A program made the translations under genes and the position numbers. A stretch of 64,000 bases of DNA from JAVBQL01 sp031549085 (GTDB lineage: Bacteria > Spirochaetota > GWE2-31-10 > MWDO01): NCBI GenBank assembly GCA_031549085.1, contig JAVBQL010000007.1:62001-126000 (forward strand), read 5' to 3'. Under the pieces are notes generated by a model. It was given only the letters and a program-made list of their open reading frames with translations. It ran no database searches and was not told where the DNA came from. Positions 31,371-41,116 of the stretch are shown piece by piece. Every line of letters starts with the position of its first letter. Position 1 is the first letter of the stretch.

Positions 31371-31431
31371 AGAGAGGTAATATTTTCTTTGTATAAAATA
31401 TTTGTCAAAAAGAACATGGTGGGGGAAATAT

Positions 31432-31980
31432 ATGTTAAAAAAGATTATTCTATTTATATCTATACTTTTTATTAATATCTCTCTATTTGCTCAAAGTGAT
31501 AATGTTACAAGATCTACCTTGAAAGATGATGCAAGATTCAACTTTTTTTATCAAAAGCATAGTGGAGATCTCTTTCGTGCTGTATCAAATAAATTTACGG
31601 GCTTCTATCTAAAAGATCTTACATGGAAAAATAATGAAAACAAGACAAAGACACTCTTGATAGATTTTGTTAAGAGTGTAAGAGTGACTGGCTATACACA
31701 GGTAAAGAAGCCAAGTGGCAACTTAAGTATTGTCTACTACTTTCCATATACTTATGATGTAGAGCTTAAAGATGGAACAAAAATTATAAATGCAAGTGGT
31801 AGGATACCAGAGTTTGACTCATTTGAGGTGGATACTGAGTTTGGCAAAGAGAAATGCTTTACCTATTTTATAAGATATTGGCTTGAAGATAAGAAGGTCT
31901 TTTCTGATAATAACTCTTCTGATTATGGAGAGAAAGTAGATGTCCCAAAAGAGCTTGTTGTCTATTTGGAGTTTAAATAA
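31432..31980 (+). CDS. secreted hypothetical protein
   Basis: About 182 residues. I start at ATG 31432, just after GGGGGAAAT. A signal peptide (MLKKIILFISILFINISLFA) is cut before QSDN. The mature part has alternating strands (LTWKNNENKTKTLLIDFVKS, VYYFPYTYDVELKDGTKI, CFTYFIRYW). No known domain is recognised. It stands alone between a terminator-like hairpin and the convergent hepT gene. Location periplasmic; function unknown. Confidence 0.7.
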   Translation: MLKKIILFISILFINISLFAQSDNVTRSTLKDDARFNFFYQKHSGDLFRAVSNKFTGFYLKDLTWKNNENKTKTLLIDFVKSVRVTGYTQVKKPSGNLSIVYYFPYTYDVELKDGTKIINASGRIPEFDSFEVDTEFGKEKCFTYFIRYWLEDKKVFSDNNSSDYGEKVDVPKELVVYLEFK

Positions 31981-32021
31981 ACATAAATAATATGAATACT
32001 TGATTTTTTGTAGAAACTCTT

Positions 32022-32465
32022 TTATATAATCTCTTCAAAATTGATATACTTGTAGTATTTGCTCTCTTTTGCTATTTTTAGCTCTTCAATATCAAATATT
32101 TTTTGTTCTATTCCCTCTTTTACTATTTTTATAATTTCCTTCTTCAGTGTTTTTAACTCGCTATTAATAATTTTGTAAACTATTGCCAAATCTACTCCTG
32201 TATAGTTATGAGCAACTCTATTGCGAAAATTTTTAATTTGTTGCCACTCTATATTTTGGTATTTTTGTTTTAGCTCTTTTGAAATTTTTGAAACACCCTC
32301 TCCAATAACTGCTAATAAGAGTAGAGAGGCATTTAAATTCATCTGTTCATTTAATTTAAACAGTTCTTCGGAATTTTTAGCATCTTTAGTATAGTACCAA
32401 ATCTTTTCAATGTTATTTAAAATCCTTGTTAAATGAATTAAGTCATTCTCTCTATTGGGTAAAAT
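32022..32465 (-). CDS. hepT: HEPN-domain RNase toxin HepT, apparent ATT start
   Basis: RNRVAHNY (R-x4-H-x-Y) is the HEPN catalytic motif of HepT/DUF86 toxins. The first ATG (32342) would remove the N-terminal helices. The frame stays open upstream to 32466 and encodes a proper HepT start (RENDLIHLTRILNNIEKIW), but has no ATG, GTG or TTG. An ATT at 32465 lies eight bases after AAAAAGGA. The gene overlaps the mntA stop by 14 bases. HepT cleaves tRNA and is silenced when MntA adds AMP to the Tyr of the motif. Full length would be about 147 residues. Confidence 0.7.
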   Translation of the reverse strand: MLPNRENDLIHLTRILNNIEKIWYYTKDAKNSEELFKLNEQMNLNASLLLLAVIGEGVSKISKELKQKYQNIEWQQIKNFRNRVAHNYTGVDLAIVYKIINSELKTLKKEIIKIVKEGIEQKIFDIEELKIAKESKYYKYINFEEII

Positions 32466-32757
32466 ATTTCATATCCTTTTTGGCTCGATGCAAAATAATT
32501 GGTTCTGCATACCTCTTGATCATCATATCAATCTTTTTTCCACTTATCTTTTCGAGCTCTATTTTTAAATTTAGTAAACTTTCAAGGCTACAATCATCTT
32601 TGTCAATATAAATATCAATATCATTTGGATCTTTCTCTCCACGAGCAAAAGAGCCATAGACACCTATCCTATCCAAATTGTATTTTTTAAGTAGATTGGC
32701 ACTTTTTATAGCACTCTCTAACTCATCCATTGTTTTAATATTAGTTTTAATACTCAT
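32452..32757 (-). CDS. mntA: MntA-type nucleotidyltransferase antitoxin
   Basis: A 101-residue minimal nucleotidyltransferase. IGVYGSFARGEKDPNDIDIYID holds the G-S-x-A-R-G and D-x-D motifs, with further Asp in KIDMMI. Such proteins neutralise the cognate HEPN toxin by AMPylation. It comes first in the operon, and its 3' end overlaps the HepT frame, so the toxin depends on antitoxin translation. It lies between a secreted-protein gene and the acyl-CoA synthetase gene and may be part of a mobile defence cargo. Confidence 0.85.
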   Translation of the reverse strand: MSIKTNIKTMDELESAIKSANLLKKYNLDRIGVYGSFARGEKDPNDIDIYIDKDDCSLESLLNLKIELEKISGKKIDMMIKRYAEPIILHRAKKDMKYFTQ

Positions 32758-32800
32758 AATATAGTAGTATAATATTGTTCCAATTTTTTCAAGCTCTTTT

Positions 32801-34444
32801 TTAAACTTGCTCTTCTTGTTCTTTTAGCTCTTTTGCAATTTCTCTAAGCTTATATTTTTGTATCTTGCCGCTTGCAGTCAGGGGATACTCCTTAACGAAG
32901 AAAGCATATTTAGGAATTTTATATTTTGAAATTTTACCAGTACAAAAGTCTCTTACATCCTCTTTTGTAAGCGTTGCCCCCTCATGAAGAATAATAAAAG
33001 CGGCAACCTCCTCTCCATACTTTTTATCTTCAACACCTACAACTTGAATATCTTTTATCTCTTTCATATTGTAGAGGAACTCCTCCACTTCACGCGGATA
33101 GACATTTTCGCCGCCACGGATAATCATATCTTTTATACGACCAGTTATCTTAAAGTAGCCATCTTCTGTCTTAACTCCAAGATCACCTGAGTGAAGAAAG
33201 CCATTTTTATCAATAACATTTTTTGTCTCATCAGGCATCTTGTAGTAGCCTTTCATTATATTATATCCTTTGCAGCACATTTCACCTGGCACATCAGGAG
33301 GACACTCATTTCCATCTGGGTCTAAAACCTTAACTTCTATAAATGGAAGCTCTTTGCCAACAGTTGAGACACGTGCCTCAATTGGATCTGTCGTGGTTGT
33401 CTGAGTCATAACAGGAGAGGTCTCTGTCAAACCATAAGCGATTGTTATATCCTTGCAGTGCATCTTATCTATAACCTGCTTCATTACCTCCATAGGGCAT
33501 GGAGAGCCAGCCATTATACCGGTGCGCAAACTGGAGAGATTAAACATATTAAACATAGGGTGGTTAAGCTCGGAGATAAACATTGTTGGAACCCCATAGA
33601 GAGCAGTACACTTCTCCTTTTGAACTGAAGCAAGCACCAAAAGAGGATTGAAATCTTCAAGCATAACGACCGTTGCTGCATGGGTAATAATCGCCATAAT
33701 TCCAAGAACACAACCAAAGCAGTGAAAGAGTGGAACAGGAAGGCAGACGATCTCATTTTCTGTAAATTTTTGAGCCTCTCCAATGTAGAAGCCATTATTC
33801 AAAATATTATGGTGTGTAAGCATTACTCCCTTTGGAAAACCAGTTGTGCCTGAAGTATATTGCATATTTACAACATCATAGGGACTTAGAGTTTTTTCTC
33901 TTTCAGTTATTTTTGAGTCATCAATATGTTCACCAAGAAGGATAAGTTCTGATGTATTAAACATTCCGCGATACTTCTCTTGCCCAATAAAGACAACATT
34001 TTTTAAATATGGGAATTTCTCTGAAACAAGCTTACCTCTTTGGGCACTCTTAAGTTCTGGGATTAACTCATTAACGATGTCAATATAGTTGTTATCTCTA
34101 AATCCATCAACCAAACATAGAGTGGTTAAATCAGATTGTTTTACAAGATATTCAAGCTCATGAGATTTATATTGAGTGTTTACAGTAACCAAGACCGCGC
34201 CAATTCTAGCCGTTGCAAACATAAATGTTAGCCAGTCAGGTACATTGTTTGCCCAGATTCCAACATGGTCTCCTTTGTTTACACCAATAGCCATAAGTCC
34301 TTTTGCAAGCCTATCAACCCTCTTGTCAAACTGTGAGTAGGTAAATCTCAAATCTCTATCCGCATATATTATAAACTCTTTATTTGGAAATCTCTTTGTG
34401 TTCTCTCTTAGCATTTCACTTAATGTCTTCTCAAACAACTTCAT
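32801..34444 (-). CDS. AMP-dependent fatty acyl-CoA synthetase
   Basis: A 547-residue adenylate-forming enzyme. YTSGTTGFPKGVMLTH (about residues 193-208) is the P-loop, GLTETSPV is the A5 motif, then GYFKITGRIKDMIIRGG and YPREVEEFL, with the final catalytic Lys in ASGKIQKYK. It activates a carboxylic acid to acyl-CoA through acyl-AMP. The long N-terminus and overall form fit medium- or long-chain fatty acids. A XRE-cupin regulator lies 42 bp upstream on the same strand, a typical pairing, and probably controls it. Confidence 0.9.
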   Translation of the reverse strand: MKLFEKTLSEMLRENTKRFPNKEFIIYADRDLRFTYSQFDKRVDRLAKGLMAIGVNKGDHVGIWANNVPDWLTFMFATARIGAVLVTVNTQYKSHELEYLVKQSDLTTLCLVDGFRDNNYIDIVNELIPELKSAQRGKLVSEKFPYLKNVVFIGQEKYRGMFNTSELILLGEHIDDSKITEREKTLSPYDVVNMQYTSGTTGFPKGVMLTHHNILNNGFYIGEAQKFTENEIVCLPVPLFHCFGCVLGIMAIITHAATVVMLEDFNPLLVLASVQKEKCTALYGVPTMFISELNHPMFNMFNLSSLRTGIMAGSPCPMEVMKQVIDKMHCKDITIAYGLTETSPVMTQTTTTDPIEARVSTVGKELPFIEVKVLDPDGNECPPDVPGEMCCKGYNIMKGYYKMPDETKNVIDKNGFLHSGDLGVKTEDGYFKITGRIKDMIIRGGENVYPREVEEFLYNMKEIKDIQVVGVEDKKYGEEVAAFIILHEGATLTKEDVRDFCTGKISKYKIPKYAFFVKEYPLTASGKIQKYKLREIAKELKEQEEQV

Positions 34445-34486
34445 ACTTTACTCCTAATCAATTTTCTTAATCTTCTGTATCAATAT

Positions 34487-35059
34487 TTAGAATGGTGAGT
34501 AGACTACTGCCAGTATCTGTGCATTATCATTTCCAAAGGCATGAACATTGTGAGGGATTATTGAGTCATAGTATATAGAGTCACCTTTGTTTAATACATA
34601 TTTATCTTTTCCATAGTATATCTCTATTGCTCCTGATAGAACATATAAAAATTCTTCGCCTTCATGATCTGAGAGCTGATGCTCTGTTGATGGATCTTTT
34701 AATACATCTATAACAAACGGTTCCATATGACGGCCACTCTTGCTTGGTGCAAGAGAGTAGAAATTTAGACCTGTTGAGCCATTGTTCTCTTTTTCTGAAA
34801 AGTGGATTCCATAATTTTTTGTTCCATCTCTTACAACAACAGGACCTATGCTCTCCTCATCATCAAGAAAAGTTCCAAGCCTAACCCCCAATACACGGGC
34901 AATTTTTATTAGAGGGGTTAGATTTGGCATATAAGTTCCATTTTCAATATTGGTTATCACCTTTAGTGAGATTCCACTTCGTTCAGATAGTTCTTCAATG
35001 GTAACATTTCTTATCTCTCTTATATTCTTTATCTTTTGTCCATAGTGTCTGTTATCCAT
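34487..35059 (-). CDS. XRE-cupin transcriptional regulator
   Basis: About 190 residues. HTH at residues 5-60 (IKNIREIRNVTIEELSERSG, then VITNIENGTYMPNLTPLIKI), cupin at about 115-190 (EGEEFLYVLSGAIEIYYGKD, then KGDSIYYDS and PHNVHAFG, with the metal-type His/Glu set partly kept). The cupin likely senses a small molecule, perhaps an acid or acyl-CoA, and controls the synthetase downstream. ATG 35059 lies six to eight bases after GGAG; an upstream ATG overlaps that site. Confidence 0.85.
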   Translation of the reverse strand: MDNRHYGQKIKNIREIRNVTIEELSERSGISLKVITNIENGTYMPNLTPLIKIARVLGVRLGTFLDDEESIGPVVVRDGTKNYGIHFSEKENNGSTGLNFYSLAPSKSGRHMEPFVIDVLKDPSTEHQLSDHEGEEFLYVLSGAIEIYYGKDKYVLNKGDSIYYDSIIPHNVHAFGNDNAQILAVVYSPF

Positions 35060-35303
35060 AACCTTCTCCATATTTATATTTAATTTTAATAATATTTTTA
35101 TCTTAAAAAAAGCATACAATTTTAGAATATAGCAATTTACTAATTTATTGTAAAGATTCTAAGTAGATACATTTTTTATTTTGCGTGTCACCATCTTTCT
35201 GCTAAAATTCTTATACAAAATGATTTTTTAGTTTCTAATTTTAAAAACCAAAAAAACTAATTGTACACCACAAAAAAAGTTTAATCTGTTGCTCTTTTTT
35301 GAT

Positions 35304-35340
35304 AAAAAAATGCCCCCTTTTTTGAAAAGGGGGCAGAAAA
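35304..35340 (-). terminator. Rho-independent terminator of the MMPL/RND gene
   Basis: TGCCCCCTTTT (35311-35321) and AAAAGGGGGCA (35325-35335) form a perfect 11-bp stem with a three-base loop. On the minus strand it is followed by TTTTTTTATC. It lies just after the stop at 35354. Confidence 0.85.
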
Positions 35341-35353
35341 AAAGTTTTATATC

Positions 35354-37969
35354 CTACTTTTCAATAAATTTAGGTTTAATCAATTTTAAGATAAAAGGTA
35401 GAATAGTTAATGCAAAGAATGATGATGAAAACATAACAAGAGCAACCAACATTCCTACCTGTTGCAATGGGATAAAGTTAGAGAATATCATAACTAAAAA
35501 ACCAAAACCGACAGCGCTAGCATTAAAAATTATTGCCTTGCCAGATGTTCTATATGTATCCTCGACTGCCTCATCAAAATTTGGGTTTCTCTTTCGCTGG
35601 TAGCGGCAGTTTACTAAGAAGTGAATTGTATAGTCAACACCAATACCAACAGCAAGAGATGCAATAAGGGCTGTTGACATACTTAAATCTATTTTTAGAA
35701 GTCCCATTATACCAAAGTTTAGAAGCAGTGAGAATGTCAATGGGATTATACCAATTAGACCACTTAATAGTGAACGGAAAGAGATCGCAACAATAAGGAA
35801 AACCAATATTAGTGATAGTGGAAGACTACTAACCTGTCCATTTATAACAAGAGTATTTAATGCTTTTGACATATCAATAGATCCGCACATCTCAACTGTG
35901 TAGCCTTCTGGGAAATTATTTTTAACAAACTCATTTATATCATTCATTATATGTGTAGTAACAGTATTATCAGCATCGGTTAATATCATTGTCATTCTTG
36001 CTCTCTCAGGTTCTATTGTATCATATGCTGCATAGGAGTCTAGGTTGCCTGAATAGAGAAGCAGATATTGTGATATCAATTTTTTCAAGTCATCTTTTGT
36101 CTCAAGGTTATATTTCGCAGGATCATATGGAATTTCATAGAAGCTGCCCTCTTCATCTGAGTGCATAACCTCATTCATTCTCTTTATAAAATCATGAAAG
36201 CCGATTGCTTTATTGATCTGAGGATACTTGTTAATTATAAAGGTAGCAAGATTATCCATCTGTTTTAGGACTTCAGGATTTGCCAATGCCCCCTTTTTAT
36301 CTCCTATAATATTGAGATCAAATGTATTTGTTCCAGATAGTTTTTCATTAATAAAGTTTGTACCCAAAACTATTTCAGAGTTTGATTTGAAGAGCTTTAT
36401 TATTTGGTTATCAATCTTTATCTTTGAGATTCCAAAGAGAGTTATTGCAACAAAAACAGCAATAATTATAAAAACAATAACTTTGTGTTTTATCATTGTT
36501 TTATATAACTTGTTTAATGCAGTCTCTAATATCCCTACGTTGTTTCCAACTTTTACTTTCTTTGTCTCTGCACGCTTGTTTTTATACATCAAGAATGATG
36601 GAATCATAACCAAAGATATTATAACAGCGAATATTACTCCAATTCCACAAAATAGACCAAACTCCATCAAAGGTATTATAGGAGTAATCATAAGTGAGAA
36701 GAAACCAGCCATTGTTGTAACGGATGCTAATACAACAGGCACTCCAACCTTCAGCATCAATTGAAGTATCAGCTCCCTATTTCTATGTCTGTTAAATTCT
36801 TCGGGTTTATACTCCTGCGAGTCCTCAATGTAGTGGGTGATTATATGAATTCCATAGGCGCTGCCAACAGCCATCAGGGCGACGGGGAGACAAACAGTCA
36901 TTGTTGTTATTGCCTTTCCAAATATCGCCATAAGCCCAACTGTCCAGATGGTACTCATACCAACTGTGGTTAGTGGAAGTATAATTCCATAAAAATTTCT
37001 AAATGATAGGAATAGTACAACAACCAATACAATTACAATCATTGGAATTAGAAATCCCAAATCTGCCATCATATATTTGTTTGTTAATACAGTTAGGGCT
37101 GGACTGCCAGAGATATAGAACTCAAGGTCACTGTTTTGAACTTGTGAAGTTATCTTCTTTACAGCGTCATAGACAACTCTGTGATCCGTGGTCTTTGTCT
37201 TTGCACCAAGTGTTATTACAATAGAACCAGCAGAAAAATCTTTAGAATATAAATTTTGCTCATATATATCCCATGCTGTGATAACCTCTTTAAACTTTGC
37301 AATCTCATCTTCTGTTTGGGGAAGATAATCTTTAAAAGAGATTGCCTCCATTCCGCCATCAACACCAGCAATAAGCTCTCCATTTGTAATAGACATAACG
37401 TCATCAACTATTTTAACTGGCTTTGAATCCTCTTTTTTAGCTTTTTTAGAAGTTGTTGCTGCAGTAGTTGTGGTTACACTAGAGCTGTCCAAATCATCAA
37501 AGAGCGAGTCATAGTTTGTATTGTTCTCCTCTGATAGTGATCTGTTTGTAGCCGCTGTCGTAGCAGTTGTAGAGTCGCTTGAAAACTCATCAAAAAGATC
37601 ACCATAGTCGCTAGAGTCTGAAGGAGTGCTGCTTTTGTTTTCTATAACAACAGTATCAGGCTCTTCACCAATCTTCTCAAATTCATTTGTTAGATACTCT
37701 ATTGTTTTGATGTTATTAACGGTCAAAATATTACCAGATTTTGATTTTATACCTACCATCATCATACTAAGTCCGCCATAATCATCTTCCATCTGTCTGG
37801 TTGTAACATTTACTCTGTGATTATAGGGGATCATTCTTGACAAGTCATTGTCAAATTCAATACGAGGAACCATAATTCCAAAAAATATTGTGATTGCAAC
37901 TATTATAGCGATGTTTATAGTTGGATGGCTATAAAACATCTTCACAAATTTTTTAATTTTCTCTCTCAT
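35354..37969 (-). CDS. MMPL/RND-family exporter
   Basis: An 871-residue transporter with two similar halves, each a span, a large periplasmic loop and five further spans. First span about residues 17-34, followed by FDNDLSRMIP; then LSFRNFYGIILPL and SAYGIHIITHYIED; the second half repeats with SLAVGIGVDYTIHF. The first loop carries a low-complexity linker (about 120-195) with two copies of an acidic motif (SDYGDLFDEF, NYDSLFDDLD) and Thr/Ala runs. This class, with LolA-like carriers and outer-membrane barrels, moves lipids or lipoproteins. Both partner types are encoded at 41.7-46 kb. Confidence 0.88.
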   Translation of the reverse strand: MREKIKKFVKMFYSHPTINIAIIVAITIFFGIMVPRIEFDNDLSRMIPYNHRVNVTTRQMEDDYGGLSMMMVGIKSKSGNILTVNNIKTIEYLTNEFEKIGEEPDTVVIENKSSTPSDSSDYGDLFDEFSSDSTTATTAATNRSLSEENNTNYDSLFDDLDSSSVTTTTAATTSKKAKKEDSKPVKIVDDVMSITNGELIAGVDGGMEAISFKDYLPQTEDEIAKFKEVITAWDIYEQNLYSKDFSAGSIVITLGAKTKTTDHRVVYDAVKKITSQVQNSDLEFYISGSPALTVLTNKYMMADLGFLIPMIVIVLVVVLFLSFRNFYGIILPLTTVGMSTIWTVGLMAIFGKAITTMTVCLPVALMAVGSAYGIHIITHYIEDSQEYKPEEFNRHRNRELILQLMLKVGVPVVLASVTTMAGFFSLMITPIIPLMEFGLFCGIGVIFAVIISLVMIPSFLMYKNKRAETKKVKVGNNVGILETALNKLYKTMIKHKVIVFIIIAVFVAITLFGISKIKIDNQIIKLFKSNSEIVLGTNFINEKLSGTNTFDLNIIGDKKGALANPEVLKQMDNLATFIINKYPQINKAIGFHDFIKRMNEVMHSDEEGSFYEIPYDPAKYNLETKDDLKKLISQYLLLYSGNLDSYAAYDTIEPERARMTMILTDADNTVTTHIMNDINEFVKNNFPEGYTVEMCGSIDMSKALNTLVINGQVSSLPLSLILVFLIVAISFRSLLSGLIGIIPLTFSLLLNFGIMGLLKIDLSMSTALIASLAVGIGVDYTIHFLVNCRYQRKRNPNFDEAVEDTYRTSGKAIIFNASAVGFGFLVMIFSNFIPLQQVGMLVALVMFSSSFFALTILPFILKLIKPKFIEK

Positions 37970-38786
37970 AACTATTACTTAGTCTCCTTTTGCTTTATTT
38001 AAAGTTTAATATTAAAACCAATAAAAAAAAATGTCTTAAATAAAAAAAACTAACTTTCTGTTTTTTATTGAGGCATCTTGAATATTAAGAGAAATAACTA
38101 TTACAAAAAACAGAGAATGCTTTTTTTCTTACTTTAGTGTAGTTAAAGTAAATAAGACTTGTTAAAGCTCCTTTTTTCTATTTTTTTGATGTGTTTTAGC
38201 GTAATTTAAGAATGGATTATAATATATTAGTTAAAAAATAGCTAGATATTTAATGGTTTAAAATAGCTCTATTTTTTGAAAGATGGGTGGCTACTTTATT
38301 TATTTTAAGGTAATAATTTAGAGAGAGAGATACTTTTTCGCATAAAATATCGTTCTAAAGGGACAATTTTAATATGAGAACTTCTTATTAAAGAAGGGCT
38401 TTAAAAATAATTTTTTATTTAAAAACTAAATTTTAGTTGATTAATTTATTAAAATTTGTTTTAATTTAAGTTGGTTGTTGCTGATATTTACATTAAATTT
38501 AGCATTAAACAATTGTATATAAGTTTGTAATTTTTCTATTTAAGAGAACTGTTTATGTACTCAAACATCAAGCACAAGAAACAAGAAACAAGAAATGCTG
38601 TCACATTTTACAAAATAAGTCAAGATAAAGAACACCTTGTTCTCTATAGTCAAAGTATAATCAAGTTTTTATATCAAAACCTACCCAGAGCACCCACATA
38701 TCTTTAATATTTTTTATTAACTTTTACTAAATTATAAAAAGATCTTTTTTATAGATCAAAATTAAAATTTTTAAGGAGTATGGGAA
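37970..38786. other. 817-bp intergenic region between divergent RND and lipoprotein genes
   Basis: Very AT-rich with many homopolymer runs. It contains three perfect tandem copies of the 7-mer ACAAGAA (38574-38594) inside a possible 50-codon frame (38555-38707, MYSNIKHKKQ...), which has only a weak ribosome-binding site and biased Lys/Gln content. I do not regard it as a supported gene. Promoters for both flanking genes must lie here. Confidence 0.45.
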
Positions 38787-41045
38787 GTGAAAAAAATATA
38801 TAAGATATTGATACTTATTGTAACATTGGTGATTTTGCTAGGCTTGGCCTGTGCCTCCGTGGACTATGGTGATGGCGGAGGTGGTGGTGGAGGCGGAAGC
38901 GGTGGGATAGACCTACCAACAACCACAACGACACTTAAGATCGCTGGCAGGTGGATAAATGAGAGTAAGGACAGATTTTTGACTATCTGGTCTGACGCCA
39001 CTGGAGATTGCTATATAAATTTCAACTCTTTGGATACATCTGATATGAGTCTTGCCTCATTTATGAATAATTTTCAGAAAAAAGAGCAATTTATCTCTCT
39101 TAATGAGGGGGTTCTTAAGATAGGGCAGACAAGCTATGCATATCAGCTTACAAACAGTGATGAGACTATGACGCTGGAGCTTGCAACCACGCTCACGAAA
39201 TTGGGCTCTACTGTTAGCGACACTTTTCATAGGACCTCAAACATATTGGATGAAAAATATCGAGGCTACTGGGAGAACGCCGACACCCTTGCAACGATAG
39301 GGGAGAGCAATGTTCTGTTTGAATTTTTTGGCGACTCTGATGATGCGCTAAGGTACTACACGGGCAACCTTGGTCTTGTCGATGGCGCCTACGTCTCATC
39401 GCTTTTGAATAGCGAATTCAATGTGAGATTGAGCTATGAAAATATCACCCAGATGGCAAAATCTGGCACATCGGATCTTCACACGATAAAGTGTACCCTC
39501 TCAAATGGCGACAACACGCTGACACTTGAGACCCACCCCGACCTCTCAATCACCTTGAACAGAGTTACGACCCCAACAGCGCCGCCAGCCACACCAACGA
39601 ATGTTACCGCAGAGGCGCTCTCAACGACCAGCATAAAAGTAAGCTGGGATAGCGTTGCAAGCGCAAATTTCTACAAGCTCTATCAGTCAGATAGTGCAGA
39701 TGGCACATACACCCTTGTTGCTGGAGCGGACAACATCACAGCGACAAATTTCACCGTGACGGGACTTACAATGGCAACAAAATATTACTACAAAGTTGCA
39801 AGCTATGTTGGGGTCGTCTCAAGCAGAAAGTCTGATGAGTGCTCTGCAATAACATATTCAAATATTCCAACGGGTCTATATGCAACAGCCCTCTCAACAA
39901 GCTCTATCAAAGTTAATTGGAATAGTGTATTTGGAGCAACATCTTATAAAGTCTATAGAGCAAGCAGTAAAAATGGTACATACACTCTCGTTACTGGAGC
40001 TGATAATGTCTTATCTACAAATTACACTGTTACAGGACTTACGGAGAACACAACCTACTATTTTAAGGTCTCTGCCTATGATGGAACAAAGTGGAGTGAG
40101 CTATCAATTGACTGTTCTGCAACAACTATCTCTATTGAGGAGGCATCTAGCATATATGTTTCTACTGCTGGTAGTGATAGTGGTGCTGGAACTAAACTGT
40201 CACCATATAGTACAATACAGAAAGCTCTTGATATGGTAACTACTTCAAAGTATAATATTTGCGTAGCAATGGGGACATATAGTGAAGCCGTTGAAGTAAT
40301 ATCCACTATACCTACTAGTATAAAAGGAGGTTTTAATAGTAGTTGGATAAGAGAAAATAGTGATGATAAAAGTATTATAAGAAGATTGCCATATATTTAT
40401 TTTAGAGGAACTAACGGTACCTTAACTATGCGTCGTGACACTAATCTAACATTAGAAAACCTTTATATAGCGGGAAACTTAGAGAATACTGCTAAGCCTC
40501 TTTCTATGGGAGTAGCCGTAAATTATAACTGTACTTTAACATTAAATGGATGTGACATTGTTGGGAAAGATGGAAATGGAATTGTTAATGAGGCTTGGGG
40601 AGTACGGGTATCTAGTGGAACTTTGATAATATCAAATAGTAGGATAGTGGGAGCAGTAGGGGATCTTGAAGTAACAGGTAGAGCTTTTGCTCTTAAAGCG
40701 TATGACAGTGTTGTTACTATGAGAAGTGGGGAGATAGTTGCAGCTACTGATAATGTTAATGTATTAGGCAATACGACACCTTCTTATGAGTTGAGTGGTA
40801 TACATCCTTCTGCTGCAATTTATAGCGAATATAACAATGTTATTACTATTATAAGTGGAGAAATTTATGGAATTTCATCATCAGCTATTGCGCGAGAAAA
40901 ATACGCAATATATAAGTGTAATGAGGACGATAATCAAAAGCTCAAATTATATAAAGGTACTCCGGCTGGAACCATAATTATCCAAAATGCTAAGGGGGTG
41001 GGAACAAATCTTGCCTCATCTTCTACATTTTGGTCAACTCCATAG
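38787..41045 (+). CDS. surface lipoprotein with two FN3 domains and a beta-helix-like C-terminus
   Basis: A 752-residue lipoprotein. The signal peptide ends LLGLACAS (Cys about residue 22), followed by a Gly linker (DGGGGGGGGSGG). Residues about 45-260 are a jelly-roll-like unknown domain. Two FN3 domains follow (about 268-355 and 358-447) that are recent copies of each other (NGTYTLVTGADN... versus DGTYTLVAGADN...). Residues about 450-752 begin IYVSTAGSDSGAGTKLSPYS, typical of DUF1565/right-handed beta-helix proteins. The start is GTG 38787 after AAGGAG. DNA of about 38.93-39.85 kb is clearly richer in GC than the rest. Likely outer-membrane display and carbohydrate binding. Confidence 0.8.
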   Translation: MKKIYKILILIVTLVILLGLACASVDYGDGGGGGGGGSGGIDLPTTTTTLKIAGRWINESKDRFLTIWSDATGDCYINFNSLDTSDMSLASFMNNFQKKEQFISLNEGVLKIGQTSYAYQLTNSDETMTLELATTLTKLGSTVSDTFHRTSNILDEKYRGYWENADTLATIGESNVLFEFFGDSDDALRYYTGNLGLVDGAYVSSLLNSEFNVRLSYENITQMAKSGTSDLHTIKCTLSNGDNTLTLETHPDLSITLNRVTTPTAPPATPTNVTAEALSTTSIKVSWDSVASANFYKLYQSDSADGTYTLVAGADNITATNFTVTGLTMATKYYYKVASYVGVVSSRKSDECSAITYSNIPTGLYATALSTSSIKVNWNSVFGATSYKVYRASSKNGTYTLVTGADNVLSTNYTVTGLTENTTYYFKVSAYDGTKWSELSIDCSATTISIEEASSIYVSTAGSDSGAGTKLSPYSTIQKALDMVTTSKYNICVAMGTYSEAVEVISTIPTSIKGGFNSSWIRENSDDKSIIRRLPYIYFRGTNGTLTMRRDTNLTLENLYIAGNLENTAKPLSMGVAVNYNCTLTLNGCDIVGKDGNGIVNEAWGVRVSSGTLIISNSRIVGAVGDLEVTGRAFALKAYDSVVTMRSGEIVAATDNVNVLGNTTPSYELSGIHPSAAIYSEYNNVITIISGEIYGISSSAIAREKYAIYKCNEDDNQKLKLYKGTPAGTIIIQNAKGVGTNLASSSTFWSTP

Positions 41046-41055
41046 CGATATAACC

Positions 41056-41089
41056 AAAAATAGCGAGCAGATAGCTCGCTATTTTTTTA
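41056..41089. terminator. bidirectional Rho-independent terminator
   Basis: ATAGCGAGC (41060-41068) and GCTCGCTAT (41074-41082) form a perfect stem with A and T runs on either side (AAAAA before, TTTTTT after). It lies between the convergent lipoprotein and methyltransferase genes and can serve both. Confidence 0.85.
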
Positions 41090-41116
41090 TCTATCAAACT
41101 TTATGGAGCACTTTTT

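Noticed and set aside
32342..32465. HepT truncated to start at the ATG 32342
   Set aside because: It would remove about 40 residues that match the conserved HEPN N-terminus, so the longer frame is preferred despite the ATT.
38555..38707. 50-codon frame with three ACAAGAA repeats
   Set aside because: Weak RBS, repeat-driven Lys/Gln bias and no recognised motif; kept only as a note in the intergenic entry.
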